A stretch of 46,895 nt of DNA from an uncultured Lachnospiraceae bacterium (GCA_947588845.1 CANQAR010000016.1:1-46895), one strand, 5' to 3'. Shown: positions 8,194 through 17,071, numbered from the stretch's first letter. Made by a program: numbers and translations. The notes: a model not told the origin generated them from the letters alone.

Positions 8194-10593
8194 CTATTCG
8201 TACCTGTCAATGACATGCAGCCGTCCGTAATTATCCAGGGCGACAGCAAAAACTGTGTTGCATGCGAAGTCAGTCACATCTCTGAGCATCTCCAGACTTT
8301 CATCTCCGCAGGATCTGTAAAGGACTCCATCTTTATCAAGACCGAAAGCGGCTCCGCTGCAGCAGCCGATCTTTACAATATTCTTCCACATGCTGGCTCC
8401 TTTTAACTGGCATGTGTCGGTATATGCCAGAACAGTACCGTCATCATGAAGAGCCATGGATGTACTTACCATATAATAACCACAGCTGGCCTCTATCCTT
8501 ACCGCTCTGTGACCTGTCAGCGGATGCTCATGCTCGGTTCCCCAGAGAAAATGAGTTGCTGTCACCGTACCATCACGTCTGAGTCCCAGCGCATAATCAA
8601 AAGTAAGGGCAAGATCCTTTATCTCTTTCCATTGATTAAGTTCCTTTGCATAAAATATATCCGTGCCGCCTTCCCAGGATCTGACGCTGCCGTCCGCAAA
8701 AAGAAGCGCCATATGATTCTCGCAGGCAAAGATTCCGTCGACGGGCAGCACATTTCTGTTCAGACGGGAACTATATTTCGCATAAGCATCATTTCCCCTG
8801 GCTCCAAACACCTTCACCTGTCCATGCCGTCCAAGCCCAAAGACTGCTTCGAAACCTGCGGCTATATCAGTCAGGTGATAAAGCCCGAATGGAAAAATCT
8901 CTGTATTCTTGTATATATCAATAAGTCTCACAGAACCGTCCTTCCGCAAAAGCGCGGCGACACCACGGCTGACGGCGATTTTGCCAATATTGGCAGTCCT
9001 CTTTCTTATCGTGCTCTGATCTGTGTCCGGTACAAAACCATTCAGCGCTCTGAAAAAGGCGTTGAAATTGGCGCTTCCGTTTGAGTTGTGATCTGACTTG
9101 ACCGCGAAGGTAATCCGCTGGAAAGCATGAGAAAACTCATCCTCGCAAAGAACCAGGCGGAAAAGTTCGGCCACATGCTTTGGCGGATTTCTGAAGGCTC
9201 CGCATCCCAGGGCTCCCAGAACAAGATTTCTCTGACCATTGTCCTGGGCTATGCGCAGAATGGTTCGTATTTTGTTTTTAATCCCCTCCACAAGATGCGG
9301 GGCAATACGCGCCTCGCCGTCCTCATATACGAGTTCCGGACGGTTCATGCCAGCCACGGCTATCAGATTTATATGGAAGGGATTCTCCAAAAGCTTATAT
9401 CCGCCAGCCTCGTTTCCGCGAAAAACAGTGACAGACGGGGAATATATGCCTCCAAAATTCCGATCCAGAGGATAGCTGTGCCTGGCCCTGTCAAGATCAT
9501 ACTGAAACGCGTAAGAAACATAGCGGTAGAGACTCCTGTAGTAATCCGAACACCGGAAAAGATATTCCTCCTGAGCCCCCGCACCGTTCGTCACCCCTCC
9601 CCCGGGATTTCTGCGGCTTGCCATATTGAGTACTGTGACCTCAAGTCCCTGTTCGGCCCACGCGCGCGCCACATCAAGGCAATCGTCGGAAACGACCCTG
9701 ATTTCCACAGATTCCTTCACCGGAAAGCAGGCCGCATGAAACTCATGGGAATAAAATCTGCTTCCATATTTTGTCATATCTGAAAGATCCAACGCTACCG
9801 TATCTCCATTCGGCAGATTATAACCCGCATTCTTCACAGCTGTAAACGTATCAAGCCACACCTCACGCCGAAGAGCACGATACGCTTCTTTGTCCCGGGC
9901 TGCTCTGAATTTTTTCTTCCAGGCCTCGCTGTCCCAGGACGACAGTTTTTCACAGGGAATAAATTTCAGGCCATGCTCCACGGCAAAATAATGGGCGCTG
10001 GAGTTTCTTGGCGCTTTAACAGAAGCAGATTCATATTCTCCTCCAAAAGCACTGTCGTCAATTCTGATATCCCCACCAGGTATCCGTACCACAATACTGG
10101 TTTCATAGAAGGCGTCTTCATCGATTTTTCTGATACTCTCCGGCAAAATAACCTCCTGGACATGAAAACAGCTGAAAAAAGCATACGGCCCCACATTCAC
10201 GGTACCTTCCGGAACCTCAACGACGCCGCTCCTGCCAAACGGACAGGAAACGATTGTTTTGAGATCCCTGGAATACAATAATCCGTCAACACTGACATAG
10301 GTTTTATTCTCCGGGGCCACTTCCCATGAAATCATATGACTCAGATGATCCAGTAAAAATCCGACAATATGTTCATAAGAAGCCGGAACATGGACGACGC
10401 GAATCTCCCCCGTATTGCCCTCTATACAAAAATCACCCCTTCTATCACCGAACGTAGTTACCCTTTCTCCTTCCGGGCTTTGGGAAGGCAAAAAAAGTTC
10501 ATCTATCTTTTCATTTAATCTGATTTTTGAAAGTACGCATGTGCCGTCTTTGCAGCTTTTAAATTCAAATTCTGTCCGATTTTCCGCCTTCAT
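8194..10593 (-). CDS. LRR - poly(ADP-ribose) glycohydrolase - RCC1-like fusion protein
   Basis: A 799-residue protein in three parts. Residues about 60-215 hold BspA-like leucine-rich repeat elements (GLLYSRDLKTIVSCP, VNVGPYAFFSC, KIDEDAFYETS). Residues about 230-500 match the bacterial-type PARG family (TIGR02452-like): NMASRRNPGGGVTNGAGA runs into QEE, so GGG 331-333 and QEE 341-343 give the catalytic GGG-x7-QEE signature; LGALGCGAFRNPP (459-471) is the usual C-terminal macrodomain loop. Residues about 530-799 carry repeats with LLRKDGSVR, LLFADGSVRSW and LRRDGTVTA, typical of an RCC1-like beta-propeller. It should remove ADP-ribose from targets chosen by the flanking repeat domains. There is no signal peptide, so it is probably cytosolic. 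The start has AAGGAG nine bases upstream. Confidence 0.85.
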   Translation of the reverse strand: MKAENRTEFEFKSCKDGTCVLSKIRLNEKIDELFLPSQSPEGERVTTFGDRRGDFCIEGNTGEIRVVHVPASYEHIVGFLLDHLSHMISWEVAPENKTYVSVDGLLYSRDLKTIVSCPFGRSGVVEVPEGTVNVGPYAFFSCFHVQEVILPESIRKIDEDAFYETSIVVRIPGGDIRIDDSAFGGEYESASVKAPRNSSAHYFAVEHGLKFIPCEKLSSWDSEAWKKKFRAARDKEAYRALRREVWLDTFTAVKNAGYNLPNGDTVALDLSDMTKYGSRFYSHEFHAACFPVKESVEIRVVSDDCLDVARAWAEQGLEVTVLNMASRRNPGGGVTNGAGAQEEYLFRCSDYYRSLYRYVSYAFQYDLDRARHSYPLDRNFGGIYSPSVTVFRGNEAGGYKLLENPFHINLIAVAGMNRPELVYEDGEARIAPHLVEGIKNKIRTILRIAQDNGQRNLVLGALGCGAFRNPPKHVAELFRLVLCEDEFSHAFQRITFAVKSDHNSNGSANFNAFFRALNGFVPDTDQSTIRKRTANIGKIAVSRGVAALLRKDGSVRLIDIYKNTEIFPFGLYHLTDIAAGFEAVFGLGRHGQVKVFGARGNDAYAKYSSRLNRNVLPVDGIFACENHMALLFADGSVRSWEGGTDIFYAKELNQWKEIKDLALTFDYALGLRRDGTVTATHFLWGTEHEHPLTGHRAVRIEASCGYYMVSTSMALHDDGTVLAYTDTCQLKGASMWKNIVKIGCCSGAAFGLDKDGVLYRSCGDESLEMLRDVTDFACNTVFAVALDNYGRLHVIDRYE

Positions 10594-10621
10594 CCGACAA
10601 CACTCCTTTTCTGTAATATTT

Positions 10622-10820
10622 TATAGGGAACGACAAAACGATTTTCGTTTTGCTCGTTCCCTGCGCCGAATTTGTGCCGCTCAGACGGCAGTTTTCCGCT
10701 TCAAATTCGTGCGCGTCTCCACTCCGTTCCGGTCGGCGCTGGACGAATGTCCACTGGACATTCAGCGCCCCCCCGGAGGGTTTATAGCAAACGGCAAATA
10801 TTTTTGTCGTTTGCTATAAA
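10622..10820. repeat. Hairpin-ended intergenic element, copy A
   Basis: A roughly 200-base block. One end is the palindrome AGGGAACGACAAAACG... facing ...TTTTGCTCGTTCCCT. The other is the palindrome TTTATAGCAAACGGCA... facing ...TGTCGTTTGCTATAAA. Inside is GCGCCGAATTTG to CTTCAAATTCGTGCGC, itself a long inverted repeat. Copy B (30379-30524) is the same block in the opposite orientation. Copy A carries an extra 50-base insert containing the hairpin at 10735-10769. There is no coding potential. Confidence 0.85.
10735..10769 (+). repeat. Two-stem hairpin with conserved loop, copy 1
   Basis: Outer stem GGCGCTG/CAGCGCC and inner stem ATGTCC/GGACAT with an ACT triloop, separated by five bases on one side (GACGA) and one on the other. 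It is preceded by ACTCCGTTCCGGTCGG. Two related hairpins at 24732-24797 keep the shape but have different stem sequences. Confidence 0.7.
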
Positions 10821-11066
10821 ACAGGATTCCCCGGTATACTTTAAAAATTATTTTAATATTTTCAAACAGATAATTCAAGGCTGGCTTCCGTGAATCCTTC
10901 TGTTCCCCGTCTGTTGAATTTTCTGCCTGGATTTGTTATGATAACTCTGCGGCGGTGAGAGGAATGGCCGGAAGCAATCCAGAACGTGCATCCAAAATAA
11001 GACGCAGCCGCACTCTGTGAAATTATTGTGAGTGAATTGAAACAAAAAAGAAAAAGAGGGTTTTAT

Positions 11067-11816
11067 ATGAGTGTAAATTATCATGCTTTTCAGAGCAGAG
11101 GCTTTTTATTTTCCAATTCCGAGGCTCTTTGCGAGCAGTGGCACGCTATTTTTTCCAATTACGATCCTGCGCGGATCGCCTCAATCCTTGATCTGAAATA
11201 CGATGAAGAATACCTGTATCTCTCCTATTTTCAGAGACCGTACCGCCTCTGTCTCGCAGACGGCTGGCTGGAAAAATGCGTGGATGTAAAAGACATACCG
11301 GAAAAAACGCAGAATAAAACCTGGGAAGATGTGATGGCCGACCAGCGGACAGGGCAGGCCCTGCAAAGCGGCCGGAATATAAAGGATCATGAAAAAGGAT
11401 GGACCGATGCGCTGTACTTTAATGAAGCGATGAGCATCTACCACCTGCTTCATTACACAAAGGACTGCCCGCTGATCACGGGAATCTGGGTGCCAAATAC
11501 GGAAGTCGACGGCGTTGTCTCCCGCAATCCCCGGATCCCGGATCCGCTGCTGTCCCCGTTCGCGCGGGCGTTCTCCGGAAAAACCTCGGAGCTGGAAAAC
11601 GCCTGCATCAAAGCAGGCGGTACAAAACTGAATAAAGGCGACGTCGCCTATGAATTCTCCGCATTCCCGCAGATCAGGCTGCGGCTGATCTTCTGGGACG
11701 CGGACGAGGATTTCCCCGCACAGGTGCAGATTCTTGTCGATAAGCGCATCACGGACTTCGTGCACTATGAGACGGCAGGATGCATGATCTCGGACCTGCT
11801 GGAAATGTTACAGTAA
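11067..11816 (+). CDS. DUF3786 domain protein, copy 2
   Basis: A 249-residue soluble protein and paralogue of the product of 4127-4879. It shares the MSIYHLLHYTKDCP block, RLRLIFWDADEDFPAQVQI and DFVHYETAGCMI at the C-terminus. The N-terminal part (SNYDPARIASILDLKYDEEY, then FQRPYRLC) also matches. I chose the ATG at 11067 because AAAGAGGG lies six bases before it; a GTG at 11028 would add a basic tail with no good ribosome site. The last codons and stop lie inside a 42-base dispersed repeat (11807-11848). It converges on ktrA. Function is unknown. Confidence 0.82.
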   Translation: MSVNYHAFQSRGFLFSNSEALCEQWHAIFSNYDPARIASILDLKYDEEYLYLSYFQRPYRLCLADGWLEKCVDVKDIPEKTQNKTWEDVMADQRTGQALQSGRNIKDHEKGWTDALYFNEAMSIYHLLHYTKDCPLITGIWVPNTEVDGVVSRNPRIPDPLLSPFARAFSGKTSELENACIKAGGTKLNKGDVAYEFSAFPQIRLRLIFWDADEDFPAQVQILVDKRITDFVHYETAGCMISDLLEMLQ

Positions 11817-11848
11817 ACTCCTATGCCCGCGCTGCAGGCACCACTATG
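11807..11848. repeat. 42-base dispersed repeat, copy 1
   Basis: GTTACAGTAAACT, then ATGCCCGCGCTGC and GGC.CCAC.ATG, shared with 24634-24675 with only a few mismatches. The centre folds as GCC(C)GCGCTGC(A/G)GGC. Here the repeat supplies the stop codon of the DUF3786 gene and sits between convergent genes, so it may act as a terminator. Confidence 0.7.
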
Positions 11849-11850
11849 TT

Positions 11851-12507
11851 TCATCCTTTCCGGTTAATCTTCTCAATCGCCTCATTCTCTCCGACCACGA
11901 TCAGGATCCCTTCCATTGGCAGCGGCTCGAAGGGATTGAGGTTTACATCAATGGCCTCCCCCAGTTTGTATCCGATCACATTGATCCCGTATTTTTTGCG
12001 CAGCTGCAGCTCTCCAAGTGTCTTTCCGCGCCATTTTGCGGGAATCTCCATCTCCACAAGACTGTACTGAGGCGACAGATCAATCCAGTCAAGAAAGTTA
12101 TCGGCGACAAGGTATTTCGCAAGTCTTTTTCCCATCTCCACCTCAGGATACACTACTTTGTGGGCTCCAACTGCCCGCAGGATTTTTTCATGCGTGTGAT
12201 CCCGTGCTTTTGCCAGAATATTCGGGATGCCCGCTTCATGACACATCATGACCGTGATAATGCTCGCGCTCAGGTTCGTTGTGAACGCGACAACCGCTCC
12301 GTCCATAGCCGGAAGTCCCAGATCCGCAAACACCTCCGGCTCCTCCATATCCGCACACACGGCATAGCTGACCTTCGGCGCAATGTCCTGAATCCGCTCG
12401 GAATCATTATCAACCACCATAACCTCAAAGCCAAGCTCCTCAAGCGTCATCGCCACACTTTCTCCAAACTGTCCTGCTCCGAAAACGATATACTGCTGCT
12501 TTTTCAT
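11851..12507 (-). CDS. ktrA: Potassium uptake regulatory protein KtrA (RCK)
   Basis: A 218-residue cytosolic gating subunit of a Ktr potassium channel. An RCK-N Rossmann domain occupies residues 1-135, with the dinucleotide/ATP loop FGAGQFGESVA and the acidic strand end VVDNDSERIQ. An RCK-C domain follows (residues about 140-218, ending LIVVGENEAIEKI) that binds ligands such as c-di-AMP in relatives. Two-domain size and sequence match KtrA rather than the four-domain TrkA. The start has GGAGG eleven bases upstream. It lies downstream of ktrB with a 94-base gap, on the same strand. KtrA rings regulate the membrane pore in response to ATP/ADP and turgor needs. Confidence 0.92.
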   Translation of the reverse strand: MKKQQYIVFGAGQFGESVAMTLEELGFEVMVVDNDSERIQDIAPKVSYAVCADMEEPEVFADLGLPAMDGAVVAFTTNLSASIITVMMCHEAGIPNILAKARDHTHEKILRAVGAHKVVYPEVEMGKRLAKYLVADNFLDWIDLSPQYSLVEMEIPAKWRGKTLGELQLRKKYGINVIGYKLGEAIDVNLNPFEPLPMEGILIVVGENEAIEKINRKG

Positions 12508-12601
12508 TTTCCGCCTCCGTCAAACCTCTTCATCTCAAATCTTTCTATCTCAAACTTCTCTGCCCGGGACTCTTTGCCCCCGCTTTCTGCCTCCGGTTTT
12601 T

Positions 12602-14017
12602 CTACCCCACCATGATTCTCTCCTCCGGCAGTCTGCTCCCGCTTTTCTTCTTTCCGACTTTCGCGGCAAACATCAGCGCCAGCGTCACAGGACCAAGTCT
12701 TCCAAGGTACATCAGTCCGATGATCAAAAATTTACTTCCCGTCGAGAGAAACGGCGTGATTCCTGTCGTCAGCCCGACTGTCGCAACTGCGGATACGACC
12801 TCATACAGCGCTTCCATCATCCGGAACGGCTCAAAGCACAGCAGGGCCAGCGTCCCCGTCACCACAGCAAGCAGAAACACTGTAAAGACCGCGAAACCGG
12901 TACGGATTGTCGCTGCCGGAATCCTCCTTCGGAAACATTCCGTATCCTCCCGCCCTTTCAGTACAGACCAGCAGGTCGCCAGGAGAAGCGCGATTGTCGT
13001 CGTCTTTACGCCTCCGGCCGTTCCTCCCGGGCTGCCCCCCACAAACATCAGAAGGCAGGACACCATCCGCGTTTTCTCGCGAAAACAGTTCTGCGGTATC
13101 GTAAAAAATCCCGCGGTCCTTGTCGTCACCGACTGAAACAGCGCCGCCATCCATTTTTCCCAGAAACCGAGTTCTCCCAGCGTGTCCGGGTTCGTATATT
13201 CCGCAAGAAATACAAATACCGTCCCCGAGACAACCAGTATGGCGGTCGTCAGAAGCGCAAGCTTTGAGTGAAGGCGCATTTTCACCACAGCTCTGTACAC
13301 ACTGCATTCCTTCTTCACGATGCGCCGGATGGCCAGAACAATATCGCGCCATACAAGAAATCCCAGACCGCTCACGATGATCAGCGCCACTGCCACCAGG
13401 CTGACAAGGGGATTTGTCACATAATTCCCCAGACTGTTGTCGCCGAGAATATCGATCCCCGCATTGCAGAACGTCGACACGGAATGAAACACCGCATACC
13501 AGATCCCTTTTCCCGGCCCGTATTCCGGAACGAACTGAAACGCATATCCCAGAGCGCCGATCCCTTCCACCAGAAAAGTTCCCCGGATCACATATTTCAG
13601 CATGCGCACGATCCCGGCCATTGTATCAAGATCATAACCCTGCTGAATAATCACTTTATTCCGGAGCGTGATTTGCCTGCGCAGAACCAGAAATGCCCCC
13701 ATCGTACAGGCAATGATCCCGAAACCTCCGAACTGTATCAGAATCAACAGGATCACCTTTCCGGCCAGCGTAAACTGAGTCGCCGGAACAATCGTCATCA
13801 GACCAGTCACACAGACGGCGGAGCAGGCGGAAAACAGGGCGTCCACAAAAGAAAGCCACTTCCCATCCGCGTTGCAGAACGGCATGGAAAGAATCACTCC
13901 GCCCGCAAATATGGCAGCCGCGAAACCAACCGCCATGATCTGACCTGCCGTCATATGAGAGCCGACCTGTTTGACCAGACGGCTCATTTTTCTGTGAAAT
14001 AAACTTCTGTCTTTCAT
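12602..14017 (-). CDS. ktrB: Potassium uptake membrane subunit KtrB/TrkH
   Basis: A 471-residue polytopic membrane protein of the Trk/Ktr/HKT superfamily, forming the K+ pore with the KtrA ring. Hydrophobic segments recur along the protein (GQIMAVGFAAAIFAGGVILS, KVILLILIQFGGFGI, LVSLVAVALIIVSGLGFLVW). The four half-pore loops have Gly-containing filters: SAVCVTGL, STFCNAGID, TTRTAGFF and VATVGLTTG. The segment GGSPGGTAGGVKTTT is a family hallmark. The ATG at 14017 has GAGGA four bases upstream; an ATG at 14038 with AAAAAGG touching it would add seven residues. Next to ktrA, it makes a complete system. Confidence 0.92.
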   Translation of the reverse strand: MKDRSLFHRKMSRLVKQVGSHMTAGQIMAVGFAAAIFAGGVILSMPFCNADGKWLSFVDALFSACSAVCVTGLMTIVPATQFTLAGKVILLILIQFGGFGIIACTMGAFLVLRRQITLRNKVIIQQGYDLDTMAGIVRMLKYVIRGTFLVEGIGALGYAFQFVPEYGPGKGIWYAVFHSVSTFCNAGIDILGDNSLGNYVTNPLVSLVAVALIIVSGLGFLVWRDIVLAIRRIVKKECSVYRAVVKMRLHSKLALLTTAILVVSGTVFVFLAEYTNPDTLGELGFWEKWMAALFQSVTTRTAGFFTIPQNCFREKTRMVSCLLMFVGGSPGGTAGGVKTTTIALLLATCWSVLKGREDTECFRRRIPAATIRTGFAVFTVFLLAVVTGTLALLCFEPFRMMEALYEVVSAVATVGLTTGITPFLSTGSKFLIIGLMYLGRLGPVTLALMFAAKVGKKKSGSRLPEERIMVG

Positions 14018-14089
14018 AGCTTCCTCAAAACTCAACATCCTTTTTGCATAGTCTTTGCTTCTATCTGACTTTCCAGTCCAGTCAATGTT

Positions 14090-14241
14090 CAGCTGGCTTC
14101 CACTACCGAAACAGGGCAGCTTGCCGGCACAGACCCAGCTTTCGATTCAGTCAGTTTCCGGCCGACCTCCACCCCGGAAAATGGCATCTTGGCCGGCACA
14201 GTCCCAACTTTCGATTCAGTCAGTTTCCGGCTGGCTTCCAC
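14090..14241. repeat. 69-base tandem duplication
   Basis: GCCGGCACAG.CCCA.CTTTCGATTCAGTCAGTTTCCGG occurs at 14123 and again at 14192, with a partial earlier unit ending CAGCTGGCTTCCACT near 14100. The second unit overlaps the last few codons of rlmB. The rest is intergenic between ktrB and rlmB. Confidence 0.75.
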
Positions 14242-15092
14242 TCTCCCCGCTGCCGCACGATCTCAAACGCAAGCACGCCTGCTGCCACCGACGCATTCAA
14301 AGAATCGATATTTCCCTTCATCGGAATCGCGGCCGCAAAATCGCATTTCTCCCTCACAAGACGGCTCACCCCGTCCCCCTCGCTTCCGATCACAAGACCA
14401 ATCGGCCCGGTCAGGTTCATCTGGTACATGACTTCTCCGTCCATGTCGGCGCATACAAACCAGATTCCTTCTTTTTTCAGATCGTCAATCGTGTTTCCCA
14501 GATTCGTCACGCGTGCGACCGGTGTGTAATTCAGCGCTCCTGCGGAAGCCCGCGCAACTGTCGCCGTCAGACCAACGGCTCTTCTCTTTGGAATGATAAC
14601 GCCGTGCGCTCCTGCGAGATTTGCGGTTCGGATGATGGCGCCAAGATTGTGGGGATCCTCAATGTTGTCAAGCAGGAAAAGAAACGGCGCTTCTCCTTTC
14701 GCGCGGGCCGCCTCCAGAATATCCTCCACCTCAGCGTATTTATAAGCCGCCGCATAGGCGATCACGCCTTGATGCCGTCCCGTCTCCGAGAGCTGATCCA
14801 ACCGCTCTTTTGCCACAAAGTCTATGATCGTGTCATTCTTTTTCGCTTCGCGTTTGATTGTCTGGATCGGCCCGTCCTGGCATCCGTCCTGAATCAGCAC
14901 CCGGTCGATCGTCTTCCCAGACCGAAATGCCTCGATCACCGCGTTGCGGCCCTCGATCTGCCGGGAATTTTCATCCCTTTCTTCCATATAATCTGTCTTA
15001 CTGTCCCTGACAGTCCTGTTTATTCTGGCGTCCCGTCCGTCTCTCCCTTTTCCCTCTCTGCTTCTTTTATTTTTTCCATCCAGATTTTTCAT
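14220..15092 (-). CDS. rlmB: 23S rRNA (guanosine-2'-O-)-methyltransferase RlmB
   Basis: A 290-residue SpoU/TrmH-family methyltransferase that puts a 2'-O-methyl group on a guanosine of 23S rRNA using S-adenosylmethionine. Residues 1-40 are a charged Lys/Arg/Asp-rich extension. IEGRNAVIEAFRSG begins the substrate-binding domain. The SPOUT motifs follow: LLDNIEDPHNLGAIIRTANL (motif 1), GLVIGSEGDGVSRLV (motif 2) and PMKGNIDSLNASVAAGV (motif 3), which form the knotted AdoMet site. It is the last gene of the cysS-mrnC-rlmB group, 56 bases after mrnC. The start has AAGGGG eight bases upstream. The C-terminal codons fall in a local tandem duplication. Confidence 0.93.
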   Translation of the reverse strand: MKNLDGKNKRSREGKGRDGRDARINRTVRDSKTDYMEERDENSRQIEGRNAVIEAFRSGKTIDRVLIQDGCQDGPIQTIKREAKKNDTIIDFVAKERLDQLSETGRHQGVIAYAAAYKYAEVEDILEAARAKGEAPFLFLLDNIEDPHNLGAIIRTANLAGAHGVIIPKRRAVGLTATVARASAGALNYTPVARVTNLGNTIDDLKKEGIWFVCADMDGEVMYQMNLTGPIGLVIGSEGDGVSRLVREKCDFAAAIPMKGNIDSLNASVAAGVLAFEIVRQRGEWKPAGN

Positions 15093-15148
15093 CCGTCCAG
15101 CCCCTTTTTATTTCTTTCAATCCAAAGCGCCTCTGTATTTTCAGCGGT

Positions 15149-15607
15149 CTACGCTCCGCTTCGGTCGGATTTTCCGCTCAAAAGCTCCATCCCGCGCCGC
15201 ACCAGCTCATTCATCCGCTCAAATTCTTCACGCAGATACAGATATCCCATGACTGCCTCAAACCCTGTCGCCTCAAGATACTCCTGCATGCTTGCGTTTT
15301 TCGCCTTTGTGTACGGCTTTGAATTTTTCCCGCGGCGGTACACGGCCCGCTCTTCCTCTGTCAGCTCATCCATCAGCCTCTCAATCATTCTGGCCTGCGT
15401 CTTCGCGCTGACAAGAGACGTCACCTGATGGTGGAGCTTCTGCGGCTGGCAGTTTGCCCGCTTGACGAAAATGGTGCGTATCACAAGCTCATACACTGCG
15501 TCTCCCAGATAAGCCAGCGTCAGCGGCGAATACTGCTTCCAATCCTTTTCAGGGAGTCCGAAGATCTCCTTCAGGCTCCCTGAGAAACGGTCTATGCTCT
15601 TTTCCAT
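15149..15607 (-). CDS. mrnC: Mini-ribonuclease III (MrnC)
   Basis: A 152-residue RNase III-type catalytic domain without a double-stranded RNA binding domain, as in Bacillus Mini-III, which trims the ends of 23S rRNA precursor. The signature YLGDAVYELVIR supplies catalytic acidic residues, KAKNASMQEYLEATGFEAVMGYLY the second metal-binding block. It overlaps the end of cysS by 16 bases and starts from an ATG with GAGGG six bases upstream, inside cysS, implying translational coupling. The cysS-mrnC-rlmB order is common in Bacillota and joins a tRNA synthetase to rRNA maturation. The last codons resemble part of a GC-rich repeat found elsewhere (CCGCTTCGGTCGG). Confidence 0.93.
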   Translation of the reverse strand: MEKSIDRFSGSLKEIFGLPEKDWKQYSPLTLAYLGDAVYELVIRTIFVKRANCQPQKLHHQVTSLVSAKTQARMIERLMDELTEEERAVYRRGKNSKPYTKAKNASMQEYLEATGFEAVMGYLYLREEFERMNELVRRGMELLSGKSDRSGA

Positions 15608-16998
15608 TTTACGCCCTCGCGTGTATCAAGAAGGGTAATTCCCTGTTCAAGCAGCTGATTACGGATCTCGTCGGCACGCGCAAAGTTTTTCGCCTTTCTC
15701 GCCGCCTGGCGTTCCTCGATCAGCTTTTCGATCTCCGCGTCGAGAAGTTCTTCCTTCTCCTCTGCAATAATCCCCATGATATCGCACAGCTTGATAATCT
15801 CCTCGCGCACCGCGCCAGCGAAAGCGGCCGTGCAGCCTGACTTCACATTGCTGTTCGCGTATTTTACAAGCTCGAAGATCGCGGATACAGCGTCCGCCGT
15901 GTTGAAATCATCATCCATCGCCTCGTCAAATTTCTTCTCGAACTCCATCGCCTCCGCGAGCTGCGCTTTCTCCGCCTCGGTCATTTCGCCGGCAGCCCCG
16001 GCTTCCTGCACATATTTCAGATTTGACACGGCGTTTCTGATGCGCTCAAGCGCGTTCTTCGACGCTTCCATCAGCTCGGCACTGAAATTCAGCGGACTGC
16101 GATAATGCGCGCTGAGCATAAAGAAGCGAAGCACCTGCAGATCGTACTTCTCCGAAATATCGCGCACGGTAAAGAAATTATTGAGGGACTTGGACATCTT
16201 GCGGTTGTCGATGTTCAGAAATCCGTTGTGCAGCCAGTAGCGCGCAAAAATCTTTCCGTTGCAGCACTCGCTCTGCGCGATCTCGTTCTCATGATGGGGG
16301 AAAATCAGATCCTCACCGCCGGCATGGATATCAATCTCATCGCCGAGATACTTCTTCGCCATCACGGAGCACTCGATATGCCAGCCCGGACGGCCGTCGC
16401 TCCACGGAGACTCCCAGTACGGCTCCCCTTCCTTCTTCGGCTTCCAGAGTACGAAATCAAGCGGATCCTCCTTCTGATCCTCACCGGTCACCAGCAGTGA
16501 CCGATTGCCGGAACGCAGGTCATCGAGATTCTTGTGGGAAAGCTTTCCGTACTCCTTGAAACGGCGGGTGCGGAAATACACCGTTCCGTCCACATTGTAG
16601 GCGTAGCCCTTCTCAATCAGCGTTGAGATCATCTCGATCATTCCCGGAATCTCCTGCGTCGCGAGCGGATGTGTCGTCGCCGGACGGACATTCATCGCTT
16701 CCATATCCTTCTTGCACTCTGCGATATAGCGCTCAGAAATCTCCTGCGCCGTCACGCCTTCCTCGTTCGCTTTCGCGATGATCTTATCGTCCACATCCGT
16801 GAAATTCGAGACAAAATTGACCTCATATCCTTTGTGTTCCATGTAGCGGCGCACCGTGTCAAACACGATCATCGGGCGCGCGTTTCCAATGTGAATCAGA
16901 TTGTAGACTGTAGGGCCGCAGACATACATGCTGACCTTTCCCGGCACCAGAGGAACGAACTCCTCCTTCATCTTTGACAGTGTATTATATACCTTCAT
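15592..16998 (-). CDS. cysS: Cysteinyl-tRNA synthetase
   Basis: A 468-residue class I aminoacyl-tRNA synthetase that charges tRNA-Cys. The N-terminus MKVYNTLSKMKEEF, then MYVCGPTVYNLIHIGNARP, gives the zinc ligand Cys and the HIGH-type motif. FPHHENEIAQSEC holds further zinc ligands. KMSKSLNNFFTV is the KMSKS loop. The C-terminal anticodon-binding helix bundle ends with LLEQGITLLDTREGVKW. The ATG at 16998 has AAGGAGGAA upstream; the frame continues 30 codons farther, but that part is leader and not conserved. A promoter (17103-17130) and a leader stem (17019-17071) lie ahead. First gene of the cysS-mrnC-rlmB operon. Confidence 0.96.
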   Translation of the reverse strand: MKVYNTLSKMKEEFVPLVPGKVSMYVCGPTVYNLIHIGNARPMIVFDTVRRYMEHKGYEVNFVSNFTDVDDKIIAKANEEGVTAQEISERYIAECKKDMEAMNVRPATTHPLATQEIPGMIEMISTLIEKGYAYNVDGTVYFRTRRFKEYGKLSHKNLDDLRSGNRSLLVTGEDQKEDPLDFVLWKPKKEGEPYWESPWSDGRPGWHIECSVMAKKYLGDEIDIHAGGEDLIFPHHENEIAQSECCNGKIFARYWLHNGFLNIDNRKMSKSLNNFFTVRDISEKYDLQVLRFFMLSAHYRSPLNFSAELMEASKNALERIRNAVSNLKYVQEAGAAGEMTEAEKAQLAEAMEFEKKFDEAMDDDFNTADAVSAIFELVKYANSNVKSGCTAAFAGAVREEIIKLCDIMGIIAEEKEELLDAEIEKLIEERQAARKAKNFARADEIRNQLLEQGITLLDTREGVKWKRA

Positions 16999-17018
16999 AA
17001 ACGGGATTCCTCCTTTTT

Positions 17019-17071
17019 CAAAACGGAATCTCAGGCCGTTGTTTCCATGCGCCTTCGGGAACTCCGTTTTG
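17019..17071 (-). promoter_or_regulatory. Leader stem-loop before cysS
   Basis: CAAAACGGA and TCCGTTTTG form a perfect 9-bp stem around a 35-base loop in the cysS leader. The 3' arm runs almost into the AAGGAGG ribosome site, so folding could influence initiation. It lacks the conserved T-box sequences, so it is not a recognisable T-box. A regulatory role is inferred. Confidence 0.35.
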
